From Anaeramoeba flamelloides (Eukaryota > Metamonada > Anaeramoebidae): a stretch of 64,000 nt of DNA. Below the pieces are notes generated by a model, which had not been told where the DNA came from, searched no databases, and saw nothing but the letters and a program-made list of their open reading frames with translations. Below, in pieces: positions 33,421 through 46,400 of this stretch (position 1 is its first letter; each line of letters opens with the position of its first letter). Location: the NCBI GenBank assembly GCA_027625915.1, contig JANTQA010000010.1, forward strand, positions 806,001 through 870,000, written 5' to 3'. The position numbers were made by a program, and so were the translations under genes.

Positions 33421-36400
33421 TTATTTATTAGTAGAATATAAATTAATTATAACGGAAGCAATTTCATCATTATTTTTACATTTGATTGAAAAATTGAATT
33501 TTTTTGATTGTATTTGAATTGAATTCTTTGAAGGATTATATTTGATTATATTTGTTTTTTTAATTTTATGTATTATTCTGGGTTTATTCAAAATATCTAT
33601 ATAAAAAATGGATTTTTTTGTTGTTAAAAGAACTTTTTTCTCTAAAGTTCTAAGACAGAATTCACATATTTTTTTAGGGAACCCCAAGATATGCAATAAG
33701 TATTGCCCCTCTGAGAGAACAGAATTATAAATTCTGAGGCTTTTATCTTTAGGAAAATGTCTCGGTAGCCTTTTCCTATTTCTTTGGATATAAATATTAT
33801 CATTAAACAAAATATGGTTAACCGATTTCAAAATACCTAACCCACTAAAAATTTTTACAAAATTGGATGGCATTGCTTTCATGGAAACTTGCTTTAAGGA
33901 GTTAACATAATGATGATTTAATTTATTTATTAAAGTGGTCTTTTCTATAAATAAATTTGATAAAGTAAAATTATTTATCACAACATCATCTTCGAATTCT
34001 ATACCAGATGTGCCGATCCAAACAAAAAATTTATTATTTGTACCATTGGTATTAATGATCACTGGTATTTCAATACTGGAAATATTGAAAGATTGGAACC
34101 ATAACAATTTCATGAGGTCTTTGTTTGCCTGTATTATTTCGGATTCGTTTTTTTTAATTACCTTAATGATATCATCACTTTTATTATTATTGAGATCATT
34201 GATGATTATATTATTTGTGATACTTTTTAGATAATTATTTTTTTTTTCGTTCTCAATTAAATGATCCATTCTGGACTTTTTATAAAAATGGAACACATTA
34301 AAAAATGTAATTTCATCCAAATTAAAAGAAAAGGGCTGTATATCTAAATCGACCTTTTGAAAGTAATTCACTCCATAATATTGCAAAGATTTAAATATAT
34401 ACAAATCTATCAATGGTGCACTTTTATTTTCGTTTCGAGTATTTAACACAGTTGGGTATTTAGTGTTGTAATCCTGCGAATCAATTCTAATTGAATTAAT
34501 AGTCATCTTTATTTTATGATCATGGCTAGTCAACTCGGAAGACAATTTGGAAACATCAAATGAAATGAATAAGATTTCCTTTGGTTCGTTATTGATTAAA
34601 GAAATTCCAAAATTGGGTATGTTGATTTTTAAATTTAACAAATTATAGAATTCATCCAAACTGGTAAACAACCGTTTTGCTAAATAGCATTGCCTTTTGA
34701 CTTTGCTCGCATCTCTTAAGGTAAAAACCTTCGTTGTTCCCACACAAACAACTTCTGTTAATAATTCTAGTTTCTTGCCTTCCTTCCCCCTTTGTTTATT
34801 AAAATTTTTTATAATTATCGGTTTGCTGTCTAAATTAATTAAATCATCTATCGCATAATAATTAAAAAATTTTGATTGCTCAATTCTAATTAATAATTCT
34901 TTGGGCTTTGTTGGCTCTTCCCAGCAATACGCCCTGGATTGTAATGGCCCAACAACTTCAATAGTTCCTGTTGATTTTTGTTGCAAAGTTAAAGTTTCAT
35001 TTGTTTGGTTATCTATTAGATAAGGCGGGTGGTTTTTTGGATGTTTTCGAATAAAAACAAAACTTGTATTATTTTTTCTGATAATGTGCACGACTGCAAT
35101 GTAAAAACTAAAATTATCTAAATCAAATTCATTTTCTTTATTATAATCAACAAAATCATTACGCATATTATTAGTATTATCATATTCTTTATTATCCGTA
35201 TTCGAATTGCCTTGGCTATTACGATAATTACTGTTTTTTTTTCTCCAAATTTTTAAAAATTCGTTACCGATATTATGAACAAAAAACCCTGAAGACCAAT
35301 TATAAATCCATTTTTTATTCTTTTGATTTTCAATAAATTTAATTCTAATCATCTTTGCAGAAGTAATATCCACCCAATAGTGGAATGGGACTTTATCATT
35401 CGGTCGCAATTTTACTATATTCTTTGCCTTTTTAGCCAATTCAAAATCCCTCTCTTTTTTCAAATTTTGACAACAAAAAATATTAAAATTAGTTTGGTTA
35501 ATAATAATTACTTTTGGCTTCAAAGTAATTATTTTTGTTTTTGAAAATTTATATTTATTTGTAGTCATACTATAAGATAATTCAACACCGGATTTACCAC
35601 CAGTGTTTATTTTAATTATTTTATTTCGATCATTTTTTGGGATGTTAATAAGATTTGATCTCCCATTTATGCCCTTAATTGAAATTTGAAATGTTTCAAA
35701 GGGGTAAAAATATGCTATTTTATTATTATAATTATTTTGAAATAAATTAATATTTTTTGCATTTTGATTTATTGTAATATTTTTATTGTTCAATTCATAA
35801 TCTTTCTTTTTTGTAATTATTATTTCACCTTCATCATCATCATCATCATCATAATCATTATCATCATCTTCTTTATTATTATTATCGCTTTCTTCGTCTG
35901 TATTTTTTTCTTTTCTTTGTTTATTGATATTTTTAAATACTTTTTTAAAATTTGAATTAAAATTGTCTTGATCTGGCATTTTTTTATTCTTTGGTGCTAT
36001 ATAATTAATTTTTAAATTACTCTTATTTATTAACCAAGCATGAGAGTATAAAAATATTTTTAATTGACTTTTCTTATTTTTTTTTATTTCTAATATTAAC
36101 TCTAAGGGCAAGTTTTTGTGATCATACACAAAAAATTGTTGAGAAAAACTATTGTTATTGTTGAAATTATTATTATTTAAATTATTATAATTATTATTTA
36201 TGATATTATTATCTAAAACTACTTTACAGCCTTCGGGTTTGGATTTAAATAAAATTCTATTATTTAAATTTAAAATCAAGAATTTAATAAAATTTTGTTT
36301 CAATGTTGGTGAATTATAAATCTCTTTTGAATTAGAATTTAATACAAAATTTTCTTTACCAAACAAATCTTTTTTATTTTTATTTTTGTTATTCCTTTGT

Positions 36401-37385
36401 GATTTACTTTTCCTGAAAAAGAATTTACAAGGCAACCATAATAAATTATAAAAAATCATTGGGGGTAATATTTCTAACTTCCAAATACCCAATTCGTTTG
36501 CTTTATTATAGAAATCCTTATATTTATAAATTATTAATAATAAGTTAATACTAGCCTTTGAATCCTTTCTTTGGCAAGTGATTTCATTTCTACCAATTGC
36601 TAAACAATCTAAATCAATAATCTCGCTTACATCAAATTTAATGAAATTGTCATTGTTGGGTCGAATATAAATATAACTATTTTGGATATATTTATTCGGT
36701 ATTGATTGGTCTTGATTTGAATTGATAATTCCTAAATCAATTGGTTTTTTTTCATTATTTTTTTGAAATAAATTAATTTTTAATGGTATAGAACATTTGT
36801 TAAAAATACTAACACTCGATCTAATTGTTAAACATTTTATTGAATCTTGCATTTCAATTTGGATTAAAAACGATGAATAATTGTTTTTATTCATCTCACG
36901 ACTCCCCTGACTTTCGTTATCTGTTTTAATAAAATTATATTCAATTTTATTTTCAAGATTATTAACAGTAAACACTTGGTTCTTGATTTTATTTATTGAT
37001 ATAGGAATCCCTTTCCTTAAATTTTTATTTAAAAATAATTGAATTTTATAATTTTCTGTATTATTTCTATAATCGCGTCTTGTGTCTAATAAAAATTTCA
37101 ATGGTTTAAATTCATTATTTTTAATTTTTAATTTTTTTTTTGTTTTGAAATTAAGAATATAATAACAACTATTACCACACAAATTTTTAATCCAAAATAA
37201 ACTATTTTCATTTTTGTTAGTAATTTCTTGATCAATATTAATTTTTAATTTTTTTTTATTAATATTTTTTAAATTATCATTATCACTATCAGTATTCTCG
37301 TTTTTATTTTTCAGTTTATTAATTTTTAATTTATTTTTATATTTTGTATTGATATTTTTATTAATATCTTTGTTATTATTATTAA

Positions 37386-37427
<42 letters not shown>

Positions 37428-40400
37428 TATTATCAGTTGTAATTGTTGTTTTCGTATTAGTAACATTATTACCAGTGGTATTAGTAATCATATTTTTCTT
37501 ATTATTTTTCTTTTTCTTTTTTAATTTATTTTTTTTAATTAGCGCTTTAAAATGATTTCTAGTAAAATTTATTGTTTGTAAAAAAATTTCTGTAATATTT
37601 AAATTAAAGTTTTTTTTAAAATTAATTACTAAATCCAAACTACCCTTTTTTATATTTTGTTTACCCTTTGAACCAATTCTTATGGGTTCTAAAGCAGGTT
37701 CCCAGCCACCAGTAATATAATTTAAATATTCAATAAAAATTGTAGAATGGAATGAATAACTAAATCTGATTGGTGAATTTTCTCTTAATACTTGTAGAAT
37801 ATTTAATGGCTGATTGAATTGCTTATCATGTAGTATTTTTAATTGTGTCAATTTTGAAGGATTTAACGTATTTGATTGAACTAACAATGTTAATAAATCA
37901 TCAGCTTTGAAATAAATATCCAAAAAATGAAATTCCAAAATTGGCTTATTAATTTTATCATTTTCTCTACTGTCTTCAATTAATAAAATATTTAATTCGG
38001 CGATTGTAACATTAATTTGCTCAAAATGTTGAAATTCGGGATTTTTCAATTTTTGTTGAATTTTTTTTTTCTTTTCATAATTTGGTGCATTTAGGATTTT
38101 TTTTAATATTTTCTTATTATTATTTTTCCAATCGTTAATCCAAGTTAATTTTATTTTATCAATAAAATTAAGTTTTTTGATATTTTTGTTTGAATGCTTA
38201 TCAATATCGATCCCAGTTTTTTCTGAGTAAAATGAACTCTGTTCTAAAATGGATGTTTCATTAGTAAGTTCTCTAAACATTTTAGATTCATAATCATTTT
38301 CGCCATCGTTGTTACCGTCACCACCCCCGATTTCATTATTGTCATCATCTCTGTCATCTTGCTTATCAAATTTAATATTTAATTTTTTGACAAAATTTTT
38401 TTTTTGTACATTTTTTTTAAAATCATAGAGATCAATAAAATCTTCACCTTTTTCGATATTATTTTCTTTTAAAACTTCCTTTTCCATTTTTGTTAAATTT
38501 TCATTTCCCTTCTCTTTTTCTATTTCCATTTCCATTTCATTATCGTTGTTAAAATTGTCCTTTTGTAGTTTTTTTGCTTTTAAATTTTCTTCCATTCCAT
38601 TATTTTTGTTATGGACCTTTTTAAATTCATTGTTCTCTTCTTCACTTAAATTTTTAAAATTGTTAATTAAGTTTTTATACCCCTTTTCTTTAAATAATTC
38701 TAATAAGTATTCCTCTTTTAATTGCTTTCTATATTTTAAATCATATTTTAATGATTCCATTAAATCTTTAAGTAATAAAAAATCAGTTAAGGTTAAAAAC
38801 CCCTTTATTTTGCCAATCGAAATTATTGTTTGAATGTTGCCGATTTTAGTGTTTTGTATTGGTTCGAATTCGAGTTTCAATAAGATGTTGAATGGGGAAA
38901 GAATAGAAATTAATTGATTACTTTGAAGATTAATCTTATTATAAATTGTTCTGAAAAATTCAATTGAATCTAAACAAACTGTGAAATCTTTTTTATAAAA
39001 TTTGTCTTCGTAAATAATTACAAAATTGCTTCTTGTTATTATCGAGTCTGTGATATTTGATCTATAATCTTCTAAAAATGCAGTTTCAAAATTCTGTAAA
39101 TTAATTGTTATTTTTTGACTTGTAATTTTTTTTATTATATTTTTTGGTTGCATTACATCTGGTATTAGAAATCTTTCAATTTCAAATAATAGCCCCCAAA
39201 TCAATATTAATCTACTTGACAGAATAATTAAATTAATTATTTTGTCATTATTGGAATCCTTTGAATAAATTAAAAAAAATTGTGAATATTGATGTTTTTT
39301 CGTATCTGGAATTTGAAGAATTTTAACTTCATTTCCCTTTTCTTGTGTTTGTTTCCCTTTTTGCTTTTTTTCTTGTTCCTTTCCTCTTCCATGCCCTTGT
39401 TCATGCTCTTGTCCTTGTCCTTGTCCTTGTCCTTGCCCTTGCTCTTGTTTTTCTTCTTGTACTTCTTCGTACTTAATTCCTTGCCTTATTTTTTTGTTTT
39501 GTTTTTGTTTTGGTTTGTTCTTGTTTCTAGATTCATTTTTCATCTTATTTTTATCATCATTTTGATTACTATTTGATGAAATAATTTCTATTGGTTGAAA
39601 AATTGTCAGAAAATTATTATTTTGGTTATTATAATCCCGAGAGTCAACACAAGTTAATTTTAAAATTTCAAAAATAATTTCATTATTATTATTAAAATCA
39701 TTTAAAACCATTAATTTTAAATCATAGCTACAAATTTTTAATATTGATTCATTTTTAGTCAATAATTGTTTTTTTGGTAAATTCATCAAAGTTAAATTGA
39801 AATTTTTTATTTCAATATTAATATTATTATTTTTAATTGTTTGTAAATTACCATTACTATCAAGATTATTATTATTACCGGTTGGTGTTTTTTTAAAAAT
39901 ATCATTTTTTTTATACATTATTTTTTTTTTTTGAAAATAGTTTTTTTCATTTTTATTTTCTTTTAAAATTCCAAAAAATAAATTACATTGCTTTTGGTTA
40001 AGATAAATATTTAATTTTTGTAAATTAATATTTACCATTCTTTTTGGTAAATCATACTTTTGGAAATTTTTTATTAAAAAAATATTAATAGTTAAAAAAT
40101 CTTTATTTAAAATAATATTATTATCAATTTTATATTTTAATATCTGTGAAGTGATTTTTATTTTATCAAAATCTATTATAATAGAATTACTTTGAACAAT
40201 TTTATTAAAATTATTACTTAATTTATATTTATCAAATTGATTATAAATAATTATTTTTTTACTTTGACAAATTAATAAATCATTTGAAATAGAATTCCTC
40301 GGAATTTTTACTATTGAATTATTTAACTCTAATTCAAATAAATATTTTTTTGATTTTTTTTTTTTTTTTGGCACTAATTGTTTTTTAATAATATTTTGTT

Positions 40401-43400
40401 TATTATTATCATCATTGTTATTATCACCACTACTAATATTACTAATACTACTCTTACTCTTACCAATAAAATTATTACCCTTATTAGTTTTATTTTTATA
40501 ATTTAAAAATAATTGTAAAAAAATTACCATATTTAAAATCGATTTTTCTAAATAAATAAAGGTGAAATTATTTACATTAATTTTTAAAATACCGTCATTT
40601 TTTTGATATAATGATTTATAAAAAGTGAAATTTAAAACTTCTTTACCAATTAAATTGAAAATTTGCGAATAGTTTTCATTATGTTGAGTTAAATCAACAA
40701 TTGTAAGGCTTTTTAATTTCCCAGAAAACTTAAATTCTTTATTATAATATTTTATTATATTCAATTCAGATTTATCCATTTTAAAATTATTTAAATAATT
40801 ATTGTTCTCTAAAAAGTTAATTTCTAATTTATTTAAATTTATATCAATGTTAAAATTTTTTGGTCTATTTTCTAATTTTTTATTTGCTATATTATTTTCA
40901 TAATCATTTCCAATATTATTTTCATTTTTCTTACCAATATTATTTTCGTGATCATTTCTATTATTATTTTCATTTTCATTTTTATCATCTTTGTAATTAT
41001 CATTCAAAGAATTGTTATTTGAAATCGACTTTTCTATTCTTTCAAAATGATTAAAAAAAGAAATGATTTGTTGCAAGGTTATTAGTTCCATTTCGAATAG
41101 TAATTGATTAAAATTGCAGATTATGGAATTTTGGACTAACTTATATTTTGGACTAATCTTACTATGATTTATTAAATTTATTTCAATTAAATTATTATTT
41201 GTTTCTTGATCATTTATTGGAAATTTAGTGATTAAAAATTTTTTACTTTTATTTCTTTTATCCAATTTGTTATTATTTTTATTGCTGGAAAATAGGTCAT
41301 CAATATTTATTGACTGTATTAGAAAGGAGAAAAAAACATCATAGGGCAATTTTTGAATACTAAATAAAATTTTATCAAAATTAAACTGAAGTATTGGGGT
41401 GTTTTTATTTAAATTATTTAAAGAATTTAAATAAATTTTAATTTTTTCAATTTCAAAGCTCATTTCTAAAATTTTGGTATCCACAATAAAATTCATTTTT
41501 TCTTTGTCTGATTTGGTAATAGTCATTTGGCGGATTTTTTTTTTTTTTTGATTTTTTAATTGCTTTTTTTTATATAACTTAATGCCTTGATCTTTAAAAA
41601 GAAAAATTTGTAACATTTTCGTTAATCTAGCATAAGTAATTGGATTAATTTCAAAGGATAATAAGGGCAAATTACCCTTCAAAAATATCTTTGGTAATTC
41701 TTTGCTAATATTAAATCCCAGTTTTAATAAAAAATTTATATCAAATTGTTTTAAAATATAAGGATAAAAATAATTTGAGTTATCTTCATCATCATTATCA
41801 TTATCATTTGTGATATTACCATCGTTAGAATTAATGATTAAATATTTACAATAATCTAAATAATTTTCAAAAAGTAAAGAATTGATATTCTTAATAATTA
41901 CTTGAAAGTTATCATAAAAAAAATTATATTTTTTATAGTTGTCTTTAGGAATTATTTTGGTTTCTTTGTTATTATTATTATTATTATTATCACTATATTC
42001 ATTGTTTTCTTTCTCTTCATTAAAAATTGATGAAATACTTAACGTACCCAAATCTAATGCCAAAATAATTCCATTTAAATTATTGATATTTTCGGGAACT
42101 AATAGCATTGGGGCTTGTAAATCAATATCGAATTGGTATTTTTTTTCGTCTGCAATTAAATTTTGAGTTTTCTTATTTTTTTTTTTTTTGTTGAAATCTT
42201 TTATTTTTTTTAATTGATTATTTACAGATTTTTGATATTTTAGATTTTTATGTTTTTTGTCAATTGGCTTTTCGAAAAAATTTAGAATTGAAATAAATAA
42301 TGTTGGATTAAAAAATATTTCTAATGGTTGTAAAATTGCTTTAATGTCAAAATCAAAATCTGTATCAAGTGGATTTATTTCGATATTTAATCTAAAAAAT
42401 GGAATTTTTACTTTGTTAATTAATTTTTTTGTTGAAATCAATTCAATTAACTCTTTTTCTTTATTTTTATTTTTTGATTTTTTAAGTTTTTTTGATGACT
42501 CTTTTAGATTATTTTTTCTTTTTTGTATTTTTTTTTTATTATTCTCTAGATTTTGATCTTTTGTATTTTTCTTTTCTTTTTTTTTAATATGTACATTGTT
42601 TTTTTCATTTTCATTTTCTCTTTCCTTTTTCTTCGCCTTACCCCCTTTACCATCTTTTCCCTTTTCTTTTTCATTTTCGTTATCTTTTCCTTTCTCCTTT
42701 TCCTTCCCCTCCTCCTTCCCTTCCCCCTTCAGTTTATCTATTCTGTCTCCCTCCACTTTGCCCTTTTTTATATTATTTTTGTTTTTGTTTTCATTTTCTT
42801 TTTTCTCCTGATCTTTTTCTTTGCCTTTTCCCTTTACCTTTCCTTCTTTCCCTTCCCCTTTTTCTTTTTTTATTATATTTTTATCCATTTTCATTTTCTT
42901 TTTTTTCTTATTAATCAGCTGTTCTTTTTTTAATTCTAGTGGAAAAACAATTTGTTGAAATTTATTATCAATGGTATTATAATCGTCAAATACTCGGATA
43001 AATTTCATTTCCATTTTTATAGTTTTAGAATTTTGTCGAATTCCGAATTTTGAATTAACCCCCCCAATATCAATTCTTAATAAGGAATTTTTTTTTGGTT
43101 TTTTTTTTAATTTATCAAAATTTAATAAAATGTTTGGGTTATCGATCAAATAAAAATTAAAAGAATCAATATTGAAATTAATTTCAGAATATTGGTAATC
43201 TTCTGGTAAAACTAAATCTGAAATGTTTTGTTTTCTTGTAAATAATTGATAGATTTGATCAAATTCTGTCAATTTAGATTTAAAATCTAATTGTTTTTTT
43301 TTTTTTATTTTATTTATGATTTTCTTTTTATCGCCATCATTATTGTCATCATTATTATTAGTATTTTCACTCGTAAGTTCTTCGTCAATAGAAAAATTAA

Positions 43401-46400
43401 TATAATCAGATAATTCGGAAAAGTTACTATCAAGTGAATCGTCACTAGACGAGGCTTTTGAAAAGGTATTATCAGTCATTGTATCACTTTCAAATTCACT
43501 ATAATCTGAAATTTCTTCAAAATTCTTATTTTTGTCATTGACGTTATTCTTTTCTAGTTCATTTTTTTTTTTTTTTTGTGGTTGTTTCTGGTTTTTTTTT
43601 TGTTTTTTCGCTTGCTTTAATTTTTTTATTTCAAGTTTCCTTCTTTTCTCCCTTTCTTTTTTTTCTCTCCTTTCTTCTCTCCTTCTTCTTTTTTGTTCAT
43701 GTTTTTGTTTTAGTGCGTTTATTTTTTTTTTTTTTTCAAATTCTTTGTCTTTTTGAAATTCGAGTTCCGACAAAAATCTATAAAAAATTATCATTTCAAA
43801 TTTTAATTTGTTTTCTAATACTTTCAAAATTAAAAATTCTTCACTTTTTTCCCATTGCCTTTTTATTTTTTTCCCTTTTTTGAGTCCTAATTTTTTTTTA
43901 TAACAATTAATATATCTTCTTCTTTCTTTCATCTGCTCGTTTGTAAAATTCCTTTTTGGATCTTTTTTCTTTTCTTTTTCTTTCTGATTAAAAATTTTTT
44001 GTTCGACACACCGGAATGAAAATTTCCACCATTCTTTTGCTATTTTTTTTCTTTGTTGAATTTTTTTTTCAATTTGTTTTTCTTCCTCTTTCTTTTTTTC
44101 TTTATCTTTTTTTTCTTTTTTCTCTTTTATTTCTTTTTTCTCTGTCTTTATTTCCGCTATCTTTTCTTCCCCTTCCCCTTCCCCCTTCCCCTTTACTTCC
44201 CCCACTTTGCCCTTTTTTATAATATTTTTGTTTTTGTTATCATTTTCTTTTTTCTCCTGATCTTTTTCGTTGTTTTTTTGATCGATTAAACTATTTTTTT
44301 CAATATTTTTTTTTCGATTGATTTTTTTGGGGATTCTTAATGGCTTTAATTTAGGAATTCCAAATTTTCTATATTTTTCTGCACTCCAATATTGTGAAAA
44401 CTTATCGATAGTGTCTTGTAATAATACATAATGTATTTTTTCAATTGAAAAAATTGATCTTTTTAAAAAAATGTTGGATTTAAACTTGGGAATATTACTT
44501 TTTGTTAAGATTTCATAAGTTTCATTTCGGATAGATAATTGAAATTCTGTCGAAATTGGCTTTATTAAATACTGATGCTGTTTTTTTTTTTCAATTATTT
44601 GGAATTTTTTTTTTTTTTTTCCTATTCCTTTATTTACCTTTTCATTATTAGTGTTGGTGGTTTTAGTGTTTTTAGTTCCCCTGTTCAAAACTTTTTTCAT
44701 TTGGGTTACCCCTTTAAATTCATTATCCAGTATTCTTATTTTATTTTCAATTGTATCTGATTCCTTTATTAATGGTTTTGTAAATAAATCCCAATAAATT
44801 GAAAAATTAACAATACTAACTAATTTATTTAAAATTTTTGAATCAGAAATTAAAAATTCTTTAATGAAATTTTTATTTGCTGGATCAACATTGATACGAT
44901 CAATTTTGATTCCAAGCCTAAATGGTATTTGTCTAACAAAATCTTCATAGACGATTAAGATTTTATTAATTTTCACCTTTAAATTCCGATTAATTTCTTG
45001 TCCTTTTCTTTGGGTATATCCAGATTTTTCTTGTTTATCATTTACTTTTAATGATGTTGAATTTTCTTCCCACACCTATTTGGAATTAAATATAATCATT
45101 CAAGATAAAATAATGAAAAGTGGTAATAATAACATTTATTAATTTTTATATCGAAAAAGAAAAATAATTGTTTTGTTTTTTGTTTTTTGTTTTTTTTTTT
45201 TTTGTTTTTTTGTTTTTGATTTATAATTGAAAGGTAAATAATAACCACAAAAAGAGTTTTTATTTTTATTTAAGAATGGTTTTTGAAAGATCAATTTATG
45301 TAGTAACCACTTTTGAAAAAAAAGTAAAACGAATTTTTTAATTGGAAAAAGAAAAAGAAATCAAAGAAGTCAAAAAAGCCGGAGAAATTACTCGAAATGT
45401 AAAGTAAGATCAGTGAGTAAAAGAAAAAATCGAGGGTTGATGATAAAATGAGATTTTAAGGGTAGTGTCGTGGACTGAAACAATTAAAAAAAAAAAAAAA
45501 AAAATTGATTTTGATCTTGATCTTTGCAAAAAAAAAATTTTTGATAAATAGTGTGTTAAAAGGAATATCATATTTTTCAAGCAGAATTGATAATTTTGAG
45601 AAATTTATACAAACCGTGTTTTTGAAAAAAATGCATTTCCATAATTATAGAATATTTTCTATTAATCCCAATAAAATTGTGGTTAACTATCAAAGTGTGT
45701 TCAAAAAGTGGATTTTTTTTTACAAATCAGATAAAAAAAAAAAGAAATTACAATAATTAAACAACGATCCCCAAGTGAACATTCATGTCCAATCTATCAA
45801 ATCAAATTAAATCAACCAAAAATATCGTGATTGTGATTTTGGGAGTACTTAATTAAAGATAGCATTTATTTTTTTTTTTTTTTTGATTTTTTATCAATTG
45901 ATTCTTATAAACCCTTTTTAAATTTCTTTCTTTTTCTTTTTTCCTTTTTTCTTTTCAATTTTTTGCTTTTGCCTTTGCTTTTTAAACATAAAAAAAAATG
46001 GGTGTGTCTTTCCCTTGAACAATCGTGAAATCTATGATTTTACGCTTAAATTACCTTTGGGAAATTTAAGTAAAAGGACATTTACGGTATTTCCAAAAAA
46101 ATGGGAATTTTTTTTTTACATTTCATAAAAAATCATCTTTGTTAGTGGAGGTATTCGTTAATTTACAATACCCAATTAAGTTTAATATTAATACCGATTG
46201 AATCAATGACTAAGGTATTTATTTCAAAATATGTTTGATGAATGAATATTTCCAAAAAATGAAAAAAAATTGGTTATTTATTTTTGGTGAAATCAATTCA
46301 TGACCAATTTCAATAAAAAACTGGAAATTTGGAAAGGGTACAAATGATTTTTTAAACAATCAAAAAAAAGTTATATATTTTCAATTCTATTTGAAAATTT

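Noticed and set aside
38868-38885. GGTTCGAATTCGA, similar to a tRNA B box
   Set aside because: Lies in VPS13 coding sequence, with no A box or cloverleaf around it.
34000-45000. Many plus-strand frames opposite VPS13 (Phe/Leu/Ser rich)
   Set aside because: They are antisense shadows of Lys/Glu/Asn-rich VPS13 coding sequence.
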